This document shows positions 9,120-16,656 of a DNA stretch of 64,000 nucleotides, piece by piece; within the stretch, counting starts at the first letter, position 1; the number at the start of each line of letters is the position of its first letter. Below the pieces are notes generated by a model. It was not told where the DNA came from and did not search any database. It saw only the letters and a list, made by a program, of their open reading frames with translations. Location of the stretch: contig JAIOAQ010000007.1 of NCBI GenBank assembly GCA_019873735.1, positions 1 to 64,000 of the forward strand, read 5' to 3'. Origin of the DNA: Chloroflexota bacterium. GTDB taxonomy: Bacteria; Chloroflexota; Anaerolineae; Anaerolineales; Villigracilaceae. The translations under genes and the position numbers were made by a program.

Positions 9120-10541
9120 ATGATGACTGCATTATCTCTTGAAAACACGTTTACCCCGCTTGAAAATTTTGGCCACTCGCTGAGTGCGCCCTCGTACCTA
9201 CTTCGCCCGCGAAGCGTGGAAGAAATCGCCTCGGTTTTTCGACTGTCTAAGAAAAGCGGACTCGGCGTGACGCTGCGCGGCGCCGGACGCAGTTATAACG
9301 ATGCGGCGCTTAACGGCGGGCAAATCGTGCTGGACCTGACGGGGCTGGACCACATCCTGGAATGGGATCCGGCCTCGGGCGTCGTCCGAGCCGAACCGGG
9401 TGTCACCCTTCAGCAGTTGTGGCAGCGCGTTCTGCCCGATGGCTGGTGGCCTCCGGTGGTTTCAGGCACGATGACTACCACTTTGGGCGGCTGTCTGGCA
9501 GCCAATATTCATGGCAAGAATAACTATAAGATGGGCGTCATTGGCGAGCATGTGCTGGAATTTCGGGCGCTTTTGCCAACCGGCGCCGAAATTACCTGTT
9601 CGCCTGATAAGAACGCCGACCTGTTTTATGCCATGATTGGCGGCTTCGGTATGCTGGGCGTGTTTACTTCGATTACGCTGCAACTGAAGCGGGTGTACTC
9701 CGGCTTGCTGGAGGTGCATGCCTGGCCGACGCATACGCTCTCTGAGCAGATTGCCAGTTTGCAGGATGGCGCTCCCCAACATGATTATATTGTAGGCTGG
9801 CTGGACACGATTACCGTTGGGCATGGTCAGATTCATGCTGCCGACTATCTGCATCAGGGCGAGGATCCCAACCCGGCCAAGACTTTGCAGGTGGCTTACC
9901 AAACATTGCCCAGCCGTTTATTTGGGGTCATGCCCAAAAGCCTTTTGCATTATTTCATGACGCCTTTCATGAACAATCTGGGCGTTTGGGGGATTAATAC
10001 CGGCAAGTACCTGGCCAGTTTGCGGCGGCATTCTTTTCGTCAGTCGCATGCGGCTTTTCATTTCCTGCTGGATTATGTGCCGCTGTGGGAGCGTTCCTAC
10101 GGACGGGGCGGCCTTATCCAGTACCAATCCTTCTTGCCCAAAGAGACGGCGCTGGATGCCTGGAGCGAGATGCTGGCCCTGGCCAAACGGCGCGGCCTGC
10201 CCTCCTACCTTGGCGTGACCAAACGTCACCGCCCGGATCGCTTCCTCCTCAGCCATGCAGTGGACGGTTTTTCTCTGGCTCTGGATTTCAAGGTGACCGA
10301 TGCCCGGCGCCTTCGCCTGCGTCAGATGCTGGAGGACTTTGACCGCATTGTGCTGGATGCCGGCGGCCGTTTCTACTTTGCCAAGAACAGCGAGACGACG
10401 CCGGAGACGGCCTTGCGCTTTTTGGGCGTTGAGGCTGTTGAACGTTTCAGGGCGCTTAAGAAACGTTGTGATCCGGATGGCTTGCTTCAGTCGGCGCTCT
10501 ACCGGCGCGTTTTTGGTAAACTCGGCCAAAAGCATGATTGA
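9120..10541 (+). CDS. FAD-linked oxidoreductase, DprE1-like
   Basis: FAD-dependent oxidase of 473 residues. The FAD-binding part has RGAGRSYNDAALNGG, VSGTMTTTLGG and AANIHGKNNY; the last matches the IHGKNH motif of decaprenylphosphoryl-ribose 2'-oxidase. The C-terminal substrate region contains YQSFLPKE and ends with RCDPDGLLQSALYRRVFG. It probably oxidises a sugar or lipid-linked sugar, with the SDR at 8320 reducing the keto intermediate. Two ATG codons stand at 9120 and 9123; no strong ribosome site separates them. Other FAD-binding-4 oxidases (alditol or gulonolactone type) remain possible. Confidence 0.78.
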   Translation: MMTALSLENTFTPLENFGHSLSAPSYLLRPRSVEEIASVFRLSKKSGLGVTLRGAGRSYNDAALNGGQIVLDLTGLDHILEWDPASGVVRAEPGVTLQQLWQRVLPDGWWPPVVSGTMTTTLGGCLAANIHGKNNYKMGVIGEHVLEFRALLPTGAEITCSPDKNADLFYAMIGGFGMLGVFTSITLQLKRVYSGLLEVHAWPTHTLSEQIASLQDGAPQHDYIVGWLDTITVGHGQIHAADYLHQGEDPNPAKTLQVAYQTLPSRLFGVMPKSLLHYFMTPFMNNLGVWGINTGKYLASLRRHSFRQSHAAFHFLLDYVPLWERSYGRGGLIQYQSFLPKETALDAWSEMLALAKRRGLPSYLGVTKRHRPDRFLLSHAVDGFSLALDFKVTDARRLRLRQMLEDFDRIVLDAGGRFYFAKNSETTPETALRFLGVEAVERFRALKKRCDPDGLLQSALYRRVFGKLGQKHD

Positions 10542-10648
10542 CTTTGCTATGCAAAGGTTGTAAACTAGGTTATCTTTCGGTGAAATTGCCTGTCTTTTTG
10601 CATCTTGCGGGTAAAAACATGCCGAAATCTGGCATAAAGGAGGTTGGC

Positions 10649-10678
10649 ATGTTTACCCGCCAGGCAATGACCTTTTGA
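10649..10678 (+). CDS. possible 9-residue leader peptide upstream of the FHA gene
   Basis: Reads MFTRQAMTF then TGA. AAAGGAGG stands 5 bases before its ATG, a better ribosome site than that of the downstream FHA gene. The ribosome site and start lie inside a nested hairpin: GCGGGTAAA...CATGCC pairs with GGCATG...TTTACCCGC. The peptide ends 24 bp before the FHA start. It could be translated as a leader controlling FHA expression, or be a chance ORF in a structured leader. Confidence 0.35.
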   Translation: MFTRQAMTF

Positions 10679-10702
10679 TGTCATTTTCTCGGGAGAGTGC
10701 AT

Positions 10703-11275
10703 ATGTCTGTCCAATTTCAACTTGTCATGCGTTCTGGCCCGCTAAGCGGCACGGTTTACCCGTTAGAGGGCGAGTTGCTTACCCTGGGACGCGACCCGGG
10801 GAACTCGATTCATATCAACGATGCCGAGATTTCACGTCGTCACGCCCGCCTGTCTCTCCAGGGCGGCAAGTATGTGCTGGAGGATTTGGGTTCGACCAAT
10901 GGCACTTTTGTAAATGGCCAGCGACTGGGTGGGCCGTATGTCCTCCGGCCGGGGGATGTCATTTCATTTGGCGAGCAAATCTCCCTCGTTTTTGAGACGG
11001 TGACATTTGACCCGGCGGCTACGGTTGCGTCCCCACGCGCGGCTGTTGCGCCCCGGCAAGCGGCGCCTGTTGTGCCGCCTCCGCCTATGCCTGTGGCCGG
11101 TCAAGTGCCGGCAGGCCCTGTTCCGATTGCGGCGCCCAAAAAGACCAACCCGGTTCCCATCCTCATCGGTGTGGGTGTGTTGCTCTTGATTTGTATGTGT
11201 GCGGCCTTTCTATGGTGGGTAGATGCCACCTACCGCTGGTGTACTTTCTTTGGCTGGCTGATTCCGGCCTGTTGA
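10703..11275 (+). CDS. FHA-domain protein with C-terminal membrane segment
   Basis: FHA domains bind phosphothreonine peptides. I prefer the ATG at 10703, with GGGAG 7 bases upstream, over the GTG at 10697. Residues 1-95 contain the FHA core: LTLGRDPGNSIHI, SRRHARL and GSTNGTFVNG, with the key Arg, Ser and His present. A Pro/Ala-rich linker follows, then one membrane segment starting near ILIGVGVLLLICMC. The juxtamembrane PKKTN resembles that of the small protein at 61403. It probably tethers a phospho-dependent complex to the membrane; no kinase gene is adjacent. A terminator follows. Confidence 0.85.
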   Translation: MSVQFQLVMRSGPLSGTVYPLEGELLTLGRDPGNSIHINDAEISRRHARLSLQGGKYVLEDLGSTNGTFVNGQRLGGPYVLRPGDVISFGEQISLVFETVTFDPAATVASPRAAVAPRQAAPVVPPPPMPVAGQVPAGPVPIAAPKKTNPVPILIGVGVLLLICMCAAFLWWVDATYRWCTFFGWLIPAC

Positions 11276-11289
11276 ACCCTATCTATGTT

Positions 11290-11321
11290 GCCCCCGTGAA
11301 GAAACTTCACGGGGGCTTTTT
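11290..11321 (+). terminator. Rho-independent terminator after the FHA gene
   Basis: GCCCCCGTGAAG, loop AAA, CTTCACGGGGGC, then TTTTT. Confidence 0.93.
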
Positions 11322-11360
11322 GGGGCTTGATCCCTACTCTACCATATTCAGGAGAAATCC

Positions 11361-12887
11361 ATGACTATTACCCTCGACGGTTCTTCTCTGACCATCGAAA
11401 AACTGGTTGCGATTGCCCGCTTCAATGAGCGGGTGGAACTGGCTCCTGCTGCCCTGGAGCGCATCCGCGCCTGCCGCGCCATGCTGGAGGAGAAACTGGC
11501 TGCCAAAGAGATTATGTACGGCACCAACACCGGCATCGGCGAGTTCTCGGAGAAGGTGCTGAGCGACGAGCAGGTGAAGGAATTTCAGAAGTATCTCATT
11601 TACAACCACGCCGCCGGCATTGGCGAACCGGCCCCGATTGAGTATGTGCGCGGCGCGCTGGCCGGACGCATCAATGTTCACGCCCACGGCAACTCCGGCT
11701 GCCGACCGGAAATCACCCTCACTCTGGTGGAAATGCTCAACAAGGGTGTCACGCCGGTCGTCTGCCAGAAGGGCTCGGTGGGGGCGTGCGGAGACCTGGC
11801 GCCGATGGCGCAGGCCATGCTCCTGCTGATGGGCGAGGGGGAGGCCTTCTATAACGGCGAGCGGCTTCCCGGTCACGAAGCGATGCGCCGCGCTGGGATC
11901 GAGATTCCCGGCCTGCAGGCGCGCGACGGCCTGGCGGCCATCAACGGCTCGAACCTGCTGACGGCCATGTCGGCCATCCACATCTACGAAATGGAGCGCT
12001 TCCTCAAGCAGGCCGAGATCGCCGCCGCGATGACCATTGAGGCGCTGCTTGGCAATCTGAAACCCTACCATCCCAAACTGCATGAACTGCGCGGCTTCCG
12101 CGGGGCGATGATCAGCGCCGCCAACCTGCGTAAGGTCATCGAAGGCTCGGACCTGACAACGGGCAAGATGAAGACGAAGGTGCAGGACGCTTACTCGATG
12201 CGCTCCACGCCGCAGGTCATCGGGGCGGCGCGGGACGCGGTGGCTTACGCCCGCTCGCAGGTCGAGATCGAACTGAACGGCGTGGGCGATAACCCCATCT
12301 GGGTGCCGGAGGAAAAACTGACCCTGACCGGGGCCAACTTCCAGGGCTCGCCCGTCTCGCTGCCAATGGACATGGCTGGCGCGGCAATTACGATGGTCTG
12401 CGTCCTGTCGGAGCGGCGGCTGAACCGGCTGACGAACCCGGCGCTTTCACAGGGCCTGCCCGACTTTTTGGCGCACGACCCCGGCTTCTATTCTGGCCTG
12501 ATGCTCAGCCAGTACACCGCCGATCACCTGATTGTTGAGCAGCGGATTCTCTCTGCCCCGGCCAGCATTCAGTCCATCCCGGCCGCCGCCGACCAGGAAG
12601 ACTTTGTCTCGATGGGGATGAACACGGCCATCAAGAACGGCCAGATTTTGGACAATGCCTATGGCGTGCTGGGGATTGAGTTTATGGCCGCCGCGCAGGC
12701 GCTCGACTTTCGCCAGTTCACGCCCGGGCGCGGCACGCAGAAGGCCCGCGAGGTGATCCGCCGCCACGTGAAGCACCTTGATGTGGATCGCCCGCTCTTC
12801 CCCGACCATAACACGATGAAGGCGCTGGTGAAATCGGGCGAGATTTTGGAAGAGGTGGAGAAGGAAATCGGTCCGCTGGAAAGTTAG
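11361..12887 (+). CDS. hutH: histidine ammonia-lyase family enzyme with Ala-Cys-Gly cofactor triad
   Basis: MIO-dependent aromatic amino acid ammonia-lyase of 508 residues, expected to convert histidine to urocanate. YGTNTGIGEFSE (about 53-64) and NHAAGIG (about 82-88) match the catalytic Tyr and His regions of histidine ammonia-lyase; QEDFVSMGMN is the conserved C-terminal block. The triad that cyclises to the MIO group is normally Ala-Ser-Gly; here codons 142-144 read GCG TGC GGA, Ala-Cys-Gly. No hutU, hutI or hutG gene is nearby, so another substrate or aminomutase activity cannot be excluded. CAGGAGAAATCC precedes the ATG; a strong terminator follows. Confidence 0.85.
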   Translation: MTITLDGSSLTIEKLVAIARFNERVELAPAALERIRACRAMLEEKLAAKEIMYGTNTGIGEFSEKVLSDEQVKEFQKYLIYNHAAGIGEPAPIEYVRGALAGRINVHAHGNSGCRPEITLTLVEMLNKGVTPVVCQKGSVGACGDLAPMAQAMLLLMGEGEAFYNGERLPGHEAMRRAGIEIPGLQARDGLAAINGSNLLTAMSAIHIYEMERFLKQAEIAAAMTIEALLGNLKPYHPKLHELRGFRGAMISAANLRKVIEGSDLTTGKMKTKVQDAYSMRSTPQVIGAARDAVAYARSQVEIELNGVGDNPIWVPEEKLTLTGANFQGSPVSLPMDMAGAAITMVCVLSERRLNRLTNPALSQGLPDFLAHDPGFYSGLMLSQYTADHLIVEQRILSAPASIQSIPAAADQEDFVSMGMNTAIKNGQILDNAYGVLGIEFMAAAQALDFRQFTPGRGTQKAREVIRRHVKHLDVDRPLFPDHNTMKALVKSGEILEEVEKEIGPLES

Positions 12888-12901
12888 CGGCAATGATTTG
12901 G

Positions 12902-12945
12902 AAAATAAGCGATGGCTGCCTAACTTGGCGGCCATCGCTTATTTT
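12902..12945 (+). terminator. terminator after the ammonia-lyase gene
   Basis: AAAATAAGCGATGGC (12902-12916) and GCCATCGCTTATTTT (12931-12945) form a perfect 15-bp stem ending in T residues. Confidence 0.88.
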
Positions 12946-12951
12946 ATGAAA

Positions 12952-13041
12952 CCTCCCGCAGGTTAGATGAGGCTGGCAAGCAACACCAGCGATCAAATAG
13001 ACATTTTCTAGTTTGGGCGTTGTGCCAAAACCTGCAGGGTG
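12952..13041 (-). repeat. degenerate copy C of the 93-bp palindromic element, inverted
   Basis: Read on the minus strand it starts CCTGCAGGTTTTGGCACAA and ends TCTAACCTGCGGGAGG, matching the family at both ends with several substitutions. The inner stem GCTGG/CCAGC is kept. It lies between the convergent ammonia-lyase and histidine kinase genes. Confidence 0.8.
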
Positions 13042-13079
13042 TTAGGCAGTCGCAAATCCTGGCAGGCATCTGTCGCGTT

Positions 13080-15248
13080 CTACTTCTCTTCACCTTCCTG
13101 AGAGTAGCGCGGCAGGACGGTCTTGAGGGTGGTTTTTAAGAGTTCTTCCATTTCGCTCATGCTCAAGGGACGTCCCAGCCCCAATTCGAACACATTCTCG
13201 CCGGGCGGCAGGCTGTCTTCTGGGCGTTCTTGTGCCGAGATGATGATGACCGGCAGGCGTGAAAGGCTTTCTTCCTGACGGATCTGTGCCAGCCAGTCCC
13301 AGCCGTTGATATCGGGCAATTCCAAATCCAGCAGGATGGCGTCTATCTGGTGTTGTTTCAGGATGGCGAGGGCATCACCTCCGCTCAGGGCGCTATACAG
13401 TTGATACCTTTGCTCAGAATCCGGTTCCTGTCTGGACAGGATGACCTTGGTCGTAAATTGCACCATGGCCGGGTCATCGTCTACCACCAGCAGGGAGTGT
13501 ACATCGTTCCCAAGCGATTCGATGGCTTCTAGCAGGCGCTGTGGAGGGATCGGTTTGAGCAGATAGGTGTGAATAGAACCCAGGCGGGCGCTGACGTGCG
13601 GCAGGTGAATGCGGATCACCGGCAACTCATAGGGCAGTTGTTGGGGACGAAGGTTGCCGGCCTGGGTGGAAAGCAGAACTGCTCGCGGGTAAAGTTCGGC
13701 TGCCTGTTGTACAAGCGCTTCGGTATCGGGCACATCCTTCACCACATATTCATCCAGAATCTGGCGGATGGTCTGGACTTGTTCCGGCTCTGGAGTGGCA
13801 AACAGGATGAATTTGTTTTCCCGCTTTTGGCGGTGATTGCTTGTGGTCAGGGGAAGGGACTCGTCGGGTGGGCTGGTCAACGGCAGGGTGAAGTAGAAGC
13901 GCGTGCCTTCACCGAGTTGACTCTCAACGCCCATTTTGCCGCCATGCAATTCGACAAAACGTTGGCTGATGTACAACCCCAGGCCGGTTCCCGAACGCCT
14001 GCGCCAGTTTTCTTCACCCACTTGCCGGAATTCCGTAAAGACTTTGGGCAAATCTTCCGGCGCAATCCCCGTTCCGGTGTCAATCACACTGACTTGCAAG
14101 GCATCTGCCAGTTTTTCGACTTTTACGGTCACGCCGCCCTGATCGGTGAAACGCAGTGCGTTGTTGAACAGGTTGAGCAATACCTGTCGGACTCGGGTCG
14201 TATCCACAAAGATGGCCGGCAAATCGGGTGGGATCTCCAGTTTAATCCACAGCCCCTTTTCGGCAAAGGCGTTTGCAATCATGGCGTGCACGTCGGCGAT
14301 AATTTGCTCCAGGTGGGCCTTTTCTCGAAACAGGGCCATCTGACGGGCGTCTATTTTTCCCATGTCCAGGATATCATTGATGAGCCGCAGGAGATGTTTG
14401 CTTGAGTTGTAGATTTCCTGGATGTCATCATGCAGCCCGCGCGGCCAGGCTTCCAGCGGGGCATAAGTGGCCGGAGCATTGACCATCAAGTCGCTGAAAC
14501 CGATAATGAAATTGAGCGGGCTGCGCAATTCATGGCTGACGGCTAACATGAAGCGGTTGCGGGCTTCGCGCGCTTCTTCGGCTTGGGCGCGGGCAAAAGA
14601 AAGCATTTCATTCAGGCGCTCTAACTGATAATTGGCGTGGTTCATTTCCTTTAGCATGCGGCTGATTTCGGCGCGGTGAGAACGCGTCTCTTCCAGCAGG
14701 CGGCGGGCTTCGTAGTAATGATAAGAGGCCGAATCAAGCGCCTCAACCAGGTTGCTGGAGAGTCCCCAGCCGAAGACGCTTACGAACAGGCCGCCTATTG
14801 CCAGCGCCAGGCCATAACCGGCCGGAAGGTCAAAGAAGCGGGAAAGCAAACTGGCAGCAACGATCAGCGCCAGGTCGGTAAGAATTAACCCGCTAAGGCC
14901 GAGAGTGACGATGGCCATCAGCGGCAAGATCATCAGCAGAAAGAGCACTTCTGGCCGGTGATATAGAAAAAAAGCGCCTGTAATGATCGTGCCAAGACCG
15001 GTGAGCCAGATGAACTGCGAGAGAATGTAACGATGTTCCAGTAAGTGCAGGCTGAGCAGCACCAGCCCCAGCATGGAAACAGAGATAATCCATAAACTGG
15101 GATTGAATATTTGGGGAAATCCCAAGGTGGCGATAATATGCCAGCCAAGATAAAGCCAGCCGACGGTGTACACCAAATTGCGGGCCGTGGCGCGCATCAA
15201 TTCGGTGAATTCCGAGTCGTCTTGAGTTGTATCCCGCAGCCGAAACAT
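13080..15248 (-). CDS. hybrid membrane histidine kinase with C-terminal receiver domain
   Basis: Two-component sensor kinase of 722 residues. About six membrane segments lie in residues 25-170. A helical linker (about 170-232) follows, then HisKA with His239 in AVSHELRSP. The ATPase domain has NLFNNALRF (N box), DTGTGIAPEDL (G1) and GTGLGLYISQRF (G2). After about residue 450 comes a degenerate receiver-like segment lacking the phospho-acceptor motif, then a full receiver with VVDDDPAM and acceptor Asp in LLDLELPD. It starts 3 bp after the stop of the HTH/receiver gene, with CAGGAG overlapping the junction, so the two form an operon. Divergence from a sugar importer suggests a link to carbohydrate sensing (inference). 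Confidence 0.9.
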   Translation of the reverse strand: MFRLRDTTQDDSEFTELMRATARNLVYTVGWLYLGWHIIATLGFPQIFNPSLWIISVSMLGLVLLSLHLLEHRYILSQFIWLTGLGTIITGAFFLYHRPEVLFLLMILPLMAIVTLGLSGLILTDLALIVAASLLSRFFDLPAGYGLALAIGGLFVSVFGWGLSSNLVEALDSASYHYYEARRLLEETRSHRAEISRMLKEMNHANYQLERLNEMLSFARAQAEEAREARNRFMLAVSHELRSPLNFIIGFSDLMVNAPATYAPLEAWPRGLHDDIQEIYNSSKHLLRLINDILDMGKIDARQMALFREKAHLEQIIADVHAMIANAFAEKGLWIKLEIPPDLPAIFVDTTRVRQVLLNLFNNALRFTDQGGVTVKVEKLADALQVSVIDTGTGIAPEDLPKVFTEFRQVGEENWRRRSGTGLGLYISQRFVELHGGKMGVESQLGEGTRFYFTLPLTSPPDESLPLTTSNHRQKRENKFILFATPEPEQVQTIRQILDEYVVKDVPDTEALVQQAAELYPRAVLLSTQAGNLRPQQLPYELPVIRIHLPHVSARLGSIHTYLLKPIPPQRLLEAIESLGNDVHSLLVVDDDPAMVQFTTKVILSRQEPDSEQRYQLYSALSGGDALAILKQHQIDAILLDLELPDINGWDWLAQIRQEESLSRLPVIIISAQERPEDSLPPGENVFELGLGRPLSMSEMEELLKTTLKTVLPRYSQEGEEK

Positions 15249-15251
15249 AGG

Positions 15252-16469
15252 CTACTCCTGGATCAAATTCAGTTGATAGAGGACATCCAGCAATGCTTTC
15301 TGGAGGACCGGTTTTTTTAAAAAGGCGGCTGCTCCTAATGAATAGGCCAACTCCGGCTCATCCCATGCCGAGCAGACCAGGACGGGGATGTGACGGGCGA
15401 TGCTGTCCAATTGCAGAGACTGGAGCACCTCCCACCCGTCCAGCCGCGGCATCATCACGTCCAGCGTGATCAGCGCCGGCCTGATCTGACGTACCATCTC
15501 CAGGACGCTGGCTGGGTCGGTCAGCCCAATCACTTCAAGATCGGTGTGACTGAGGTAACGTTCAAACATTTTCAGCGTAGCCGGTTGATCATCCACCACC
15601 AGAACAGCGCGACGCCTTGCCAGGGGTAAGGACAGGCGCAGCGACACTTCTCCCGAACGATTGTGCGGCGGGTAGCATTCCTCTAACTTCACATCCATCC
15701 GGCGGCTCCAGGCGTGCACAAAGTCCAATAAATCCTTTTCGTCTTCCAGAATCGTTTCCCATTGTTCATCCACGTCAAAACAAATGGTGATCAGACTTTG
15801 ATCTGGTTGTTGTTCCAGGCCGATGCTCAATCTCTCCCCGATGCAGAGATGCAGGCCATAATTGAGCAGGCTCAAAAGGATTTGGCGCAGGAGTATCCGG
15901 TCGGCCTGCACAGAGACACGCTCTTTGGGCAAAGCAATGTTCAGATGAATGTGTTCACTTTGCAGGCGCTGGGACATGATTTTCTGAACTCCCAGTAACA
16001 CCTCTTTCAAATCCAGGGCTTCGGGGCGCAGGGCAAAATCCTCTTCGTCAACCGGTTGGGAAACTGTTTGGGGCGGGGATTCTGCGCCTTCGGTTTCGGG
16101 CTGGCAGAAGTAACGTTCCCACATGCGAATACTCAGAGCCTGCAAAGCCCGGCTGTGGTCGCGCCGGAATTGCCGCTCGCCAATATACAGCGCGCCGGCA
16201 ATCTCTTTTGGGCTTTCGCCCAGAATGTAACGCCTATAGAGGATTAGGTAAGGGCGCCATTCTGGCGACTGATACAGCGGTTCTTTTCCCGCCGGACGCA
16301 GCCGTTCGATCTCATCCTGAACGATTTTTTGGATGAACTCTGCCCGACTCATGGAAGTATTTTGAGGAAGCGGGAAATGTTGTGCTAATGGCAGGGTCTC
16401 TATTACGGTATGGTCGTAGAGATGAGAAATCAGGTCTTTGAAAAGGCTGGTAAAGGTGTCACGCTTCAT
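15252..16469 (-). CDS. response regulator-like protein: N-terminal HTH, pseudo-ATPase middle, C-terminal receiver
   Basis: Unusual three-part protein of 405 residues from the start at 16469 (MKRDTF); the track start at 16517 adds 16 residues. Residues about 70-130 resemble a sigma-region-4-like helix-turn-helix (YILGESPKEIAGALYIGERQ). The middle (about 160-265) resembles a histidine-kinase ATPase domain (ADRILLRQILLSLLNYGLH) but lacks the glycine-rich G1 and G2 boxes. The C-terminus is a receiver with VVDDQPAT and acceptor Asp in ITLDVMMPRLDGW. It is the first gene of an operon with the hybrid kinase at 13080 and divergent from the sugar importer, whose expression it may control. Confidence 0.8.
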   Translation of the reverse strand: MKRDTFTSLFKDLISHLYDHTVIETLPLAQHFPLPQNTSMSRAEFIQKIVQDEIERLRPAGKEPLYQSPEWRPYLILYRRYILGESPKEIAGALYIGERQFRRDHSRALQALSIRMWERYFCQPETEGAESPPQTVSQPVDEEDFALRPEALDLKEVLLGVQKIMSQRLQSEHIHLNIALPKERVSVQADRILLRQILLSLLNYGLHLCIGERLSIGLEQQPDQSLITICFDVDEQWETILEDEKDLLDFVHAWSRRMDVKLEECYPPHNRSGEVSLRLSLPLARRRAVLVVDDQPATLKMFERYLSHTDLEVIGLTDPASVLEMVRQIRPALITLDVMMPRLDGWEVLQSLQLDSIARHIPVLVCSAWDEPELAYSLGAAAFLKKPVLQKALLDVLYQLNLIQE

Positions 16470-16572
16470 GTCCGTTTGATGTCCGACTGATGTCCACAAA
16501 ATAGTTGAGTCTTGCATTTATCTTGATTAAACTGAAGTGTAACCTCTGTTATTCGGCTGAGCAAGGAGGTGG

Positions 16573-16656
16573 ATGACCCTGATACTTCCAAAAATGTTTT
16601 TGCGTACCCAATCCCATCCTTTACCATTCCTGATGAAAGAAGGAGAAAAGAAATGA
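16573..16656 (+). CDS. possible 27-residue upstream ORF overlapping the sugar-binding protein start
   Basis: ATG at 16573 directly follows AAGGAGGTGG and reads MTLILPKMFLRTQSHPLPFL plus MKEGEKK before TGA. The stop overlaps the ATG of the binding protein gene as ATGA, an arrangement used for translational coupling. The ORF contains that gene's own ribosome site. The spacing of the upstream GGAGG to ATG is short (3 bases). It may be a regulatory leader or a chance frame; no homologue is recognised. Confidence 0.4.
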   Translation: MTLILPKMFLRTQSHPLPFLMKEGEKK

